From: Alphaproteobacteria bacterium
Lineage (GTDB): Bacteria > Pseudomonadota > Alphaproteobacteria > Micavibrionales > Micavibrionaceae
DNA length: 64,000 nt
Direction: 5' to 3'
Assembly (NCBI GenBank): GCA_030432025.1
Contig: JAUIIA010000007.1
Span: forward strand, 38,521 to 102,520
Shown here: positions 62,911 to 64,000 of the stretch, piece after piece
Position numbering within the stretch: position 1 is the first letter of the stretch
How the letters are laid out: every line of letters begins with the position of its first letter
Position numbers and translations under genes: made by a program
The notes under the pieces: generated by a model
The model's input: only the letters and a program-made list of their open reading frames with translations
The model's database searches: none
What the model was told of the DNA's origin: nothing

Positions 62911-64000
62911 TTACGCGTTTTGGACGATTTTCCCGTGGCAATGTTTGTATTTTTTACCTGATCCGCATGGGCATGGTGCGTTGCGCTGTATTTTCCCCCA
63001 TGTCGCAGGGTCGTTCTCATCAAATGCCTGCTTTTGCTGCATCGGTTGAACTGTGCTTTGCTGTTGCGGTTGCTGTGGCGCGCCTGTTCCCATCAACGCT
63101 GGGTCCTGACGGGTTTCATGCATTTCCTGTTCTTCCTGATCCATCATTTTCTGCAAATCTTCATTGCCTTGTGTGTTGATCTCAACAAGGCACAGGGTTT
63201 GAGTGATGGTCTCGTTCATGATGGACAGCATATGCTCGAACGCACCGAAAGCTTCGGTCTTGTATTCGTTGAGCGGGTCCTTCTGCCCGAACGCACGCAG
63301 GTTAATCCCTTGGCGTACATGGTCGAGGTTAAGCAAGTGTTCTTTCCAGAGCTGGTCGAGCAGTTGCAGCACAATCGATTTTTCCAACTGGCGCCATATA
63401 TTCGCCCCGTAGCGGCCAACCTTGCCGGCCATTCGCTTGTCGGATTCGTCAATGATGCGCTCGATGATTTCGTTATCGGCAATGCCTTCCTCCTGCGCCC
63501 ATTTCTTCACGGGCAAATCAATGCCTAACAAGCGGTGGCATTCCGTATGCAGGGAATCAACATCCCATTGCTCGGGGTAACTGCCCGGTGGGATGGTGGC
63601 TTTAACTGTGTCCTCGATAACTTGATGACGCATGTCGACAACAAGGTCTTCAATACTCTCGGCGTCCATAATCTCGCGACGCTGCTCGTAAATCGCTTTA
63701 CGCTGGTCGTTCATCACGTCATCAAATTTCAGCAGGTTTTTACGTACATCAAAATGCATGGATTCCACTTTGGCCTGAGCACGTTCCAGCATTTTGGATA
63801 TAAGCGGGTGTTCGAGCGCTTCGCCATCTTCAAGGCCGAGCTTGTTGCTGCCCAGCAATCCTTCAAGCTTGTCGCCTGCAAAAATACGCATCAAGTCATC
63901 TTCGACCGATAGGAAGAACATGGATGCACCGGGGTCACCCTGACGGCCGGAACGACCACGAAGCTGATTATCAATACGGCGCTACTCGTGACGTTCTGTA
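62911..64000 (-). CDS. secA: Preprotein translocase ATPase SecA, C-terminal part, with an in-frame TAG
   Basis: The visible end of secA runs off the window at 64000. It includes the conserved RRIDNQLRGRSGRQGDPGAS block, the two-helix/wing regions (MFFLSVEDDLMRIF, QEEGIADNEIIERI-like) and the C-terminal zinc motif APCPCGSGKKYKHCHG that binds SecB/ribosomes. At 63982-63984 (coding strand) a TAG interrupts the motif HE-S-RRIDN where Ser is expected. If real, the protein would be cut, leaving only an ATG at 63921 for the rest. A base error is the simplest explanation. Confidence 0.9.

Noticed and set aside
63982..63984. TAG read as a reassigned codon
   Set aside because: TAG ends several intact genes in the window (for example clpX and pilU), so a single base error or mutation is far more likely.

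Overview
The window looks like a chromosomal segment of an alphaproteobacterium with fairly balanced base composition. The evidence is the gene content and order: dnaJ-like/cobS/cobT, a DUF2336 protein, an RHH_4 ribbon-helix-helix protein, CarD plus RpoH, accA/xerD/small membrane protein/aroK/aroB/corC, leuCDB, and an MtaB-FtsY pair. A complete-looking type IVa/MSHA-like pilus locus is unusual for the class, where Tad pili dominate. It recalls lineages such as the Micavibrionales or deep Rhodospirillales relatives, but that placement is inference. No rRNA, tRNA, CRISPR array, insertion sequence or prophage was recognised.

Region 1 (1-12750) is the pilus locus, all on the + strand. Its order is PilN/GspL-like (5' end outside the window), PilO-like, PilP-like, ABC ATPase, TPR protein, prepilin peptidase, PilT, PilU, secretin lipoprotein, ABC-2 permease, a membrane-anchored helical protein, a 7TM-AraC regulator and finally a long prepilin with its own leader and terminator. 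The extension ATPase (PilB) and platform protein (PilC) are not seen here and may lie upstream.

Region 2 (12770-23690) holds leucine biosynthesis (leuB, leuD, leuC, with an HD-domain protein after leuC), a YrdC-like gene and a hypothetical gene. It continues with the translation/targeting block ffh-rpsP-rimM-DUF2007-trmD-rplS on the - strand, divergent from dapF. The 5' end of dapF is duplicated around a nested palindrome.

Region 3 (23691-38130) has mtaB, ftsY, amn, a DUF2336 protein, pgk, a proline iminopeptidase, an SNase-like protein, an M48 lipoprotein, rpoH, a phosphatase-fold protein that has lost its catalytic residues, carD and an orphan gene.

Region 4 (38300-54510) has a probable stress/light cluster (SDR, SnoaL-like, LD-carboxypeptidase, photolyase), a DHH phosphoesterase, clpX, sufE, an exported protein, hisS and msrA. 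It ends with the cobT/membrane protein/cobS/J-domain group, bolA, an RHH protein and accA.

Region 5 (54530-64000) has xerD, a 46-residue membrane protein, aroK-aroB-corC, a sulfotransferase-like gene, and the tail of a secA operon (secA, alpha/beta hydrolase, FAD oxidoreductase, aldo-keto reductase). The visible secA sequence contains an in-frame TAG where a very conserved serine belongs.

The strongest candidates for something new are the pilus locus with its split ABC transporter and membrane-bound AraC-type regulator, the catalytically dead PPP-like phosphatase between rpoH and carD, and the palindrome/duplication that places a leader ORF in front of dapF.
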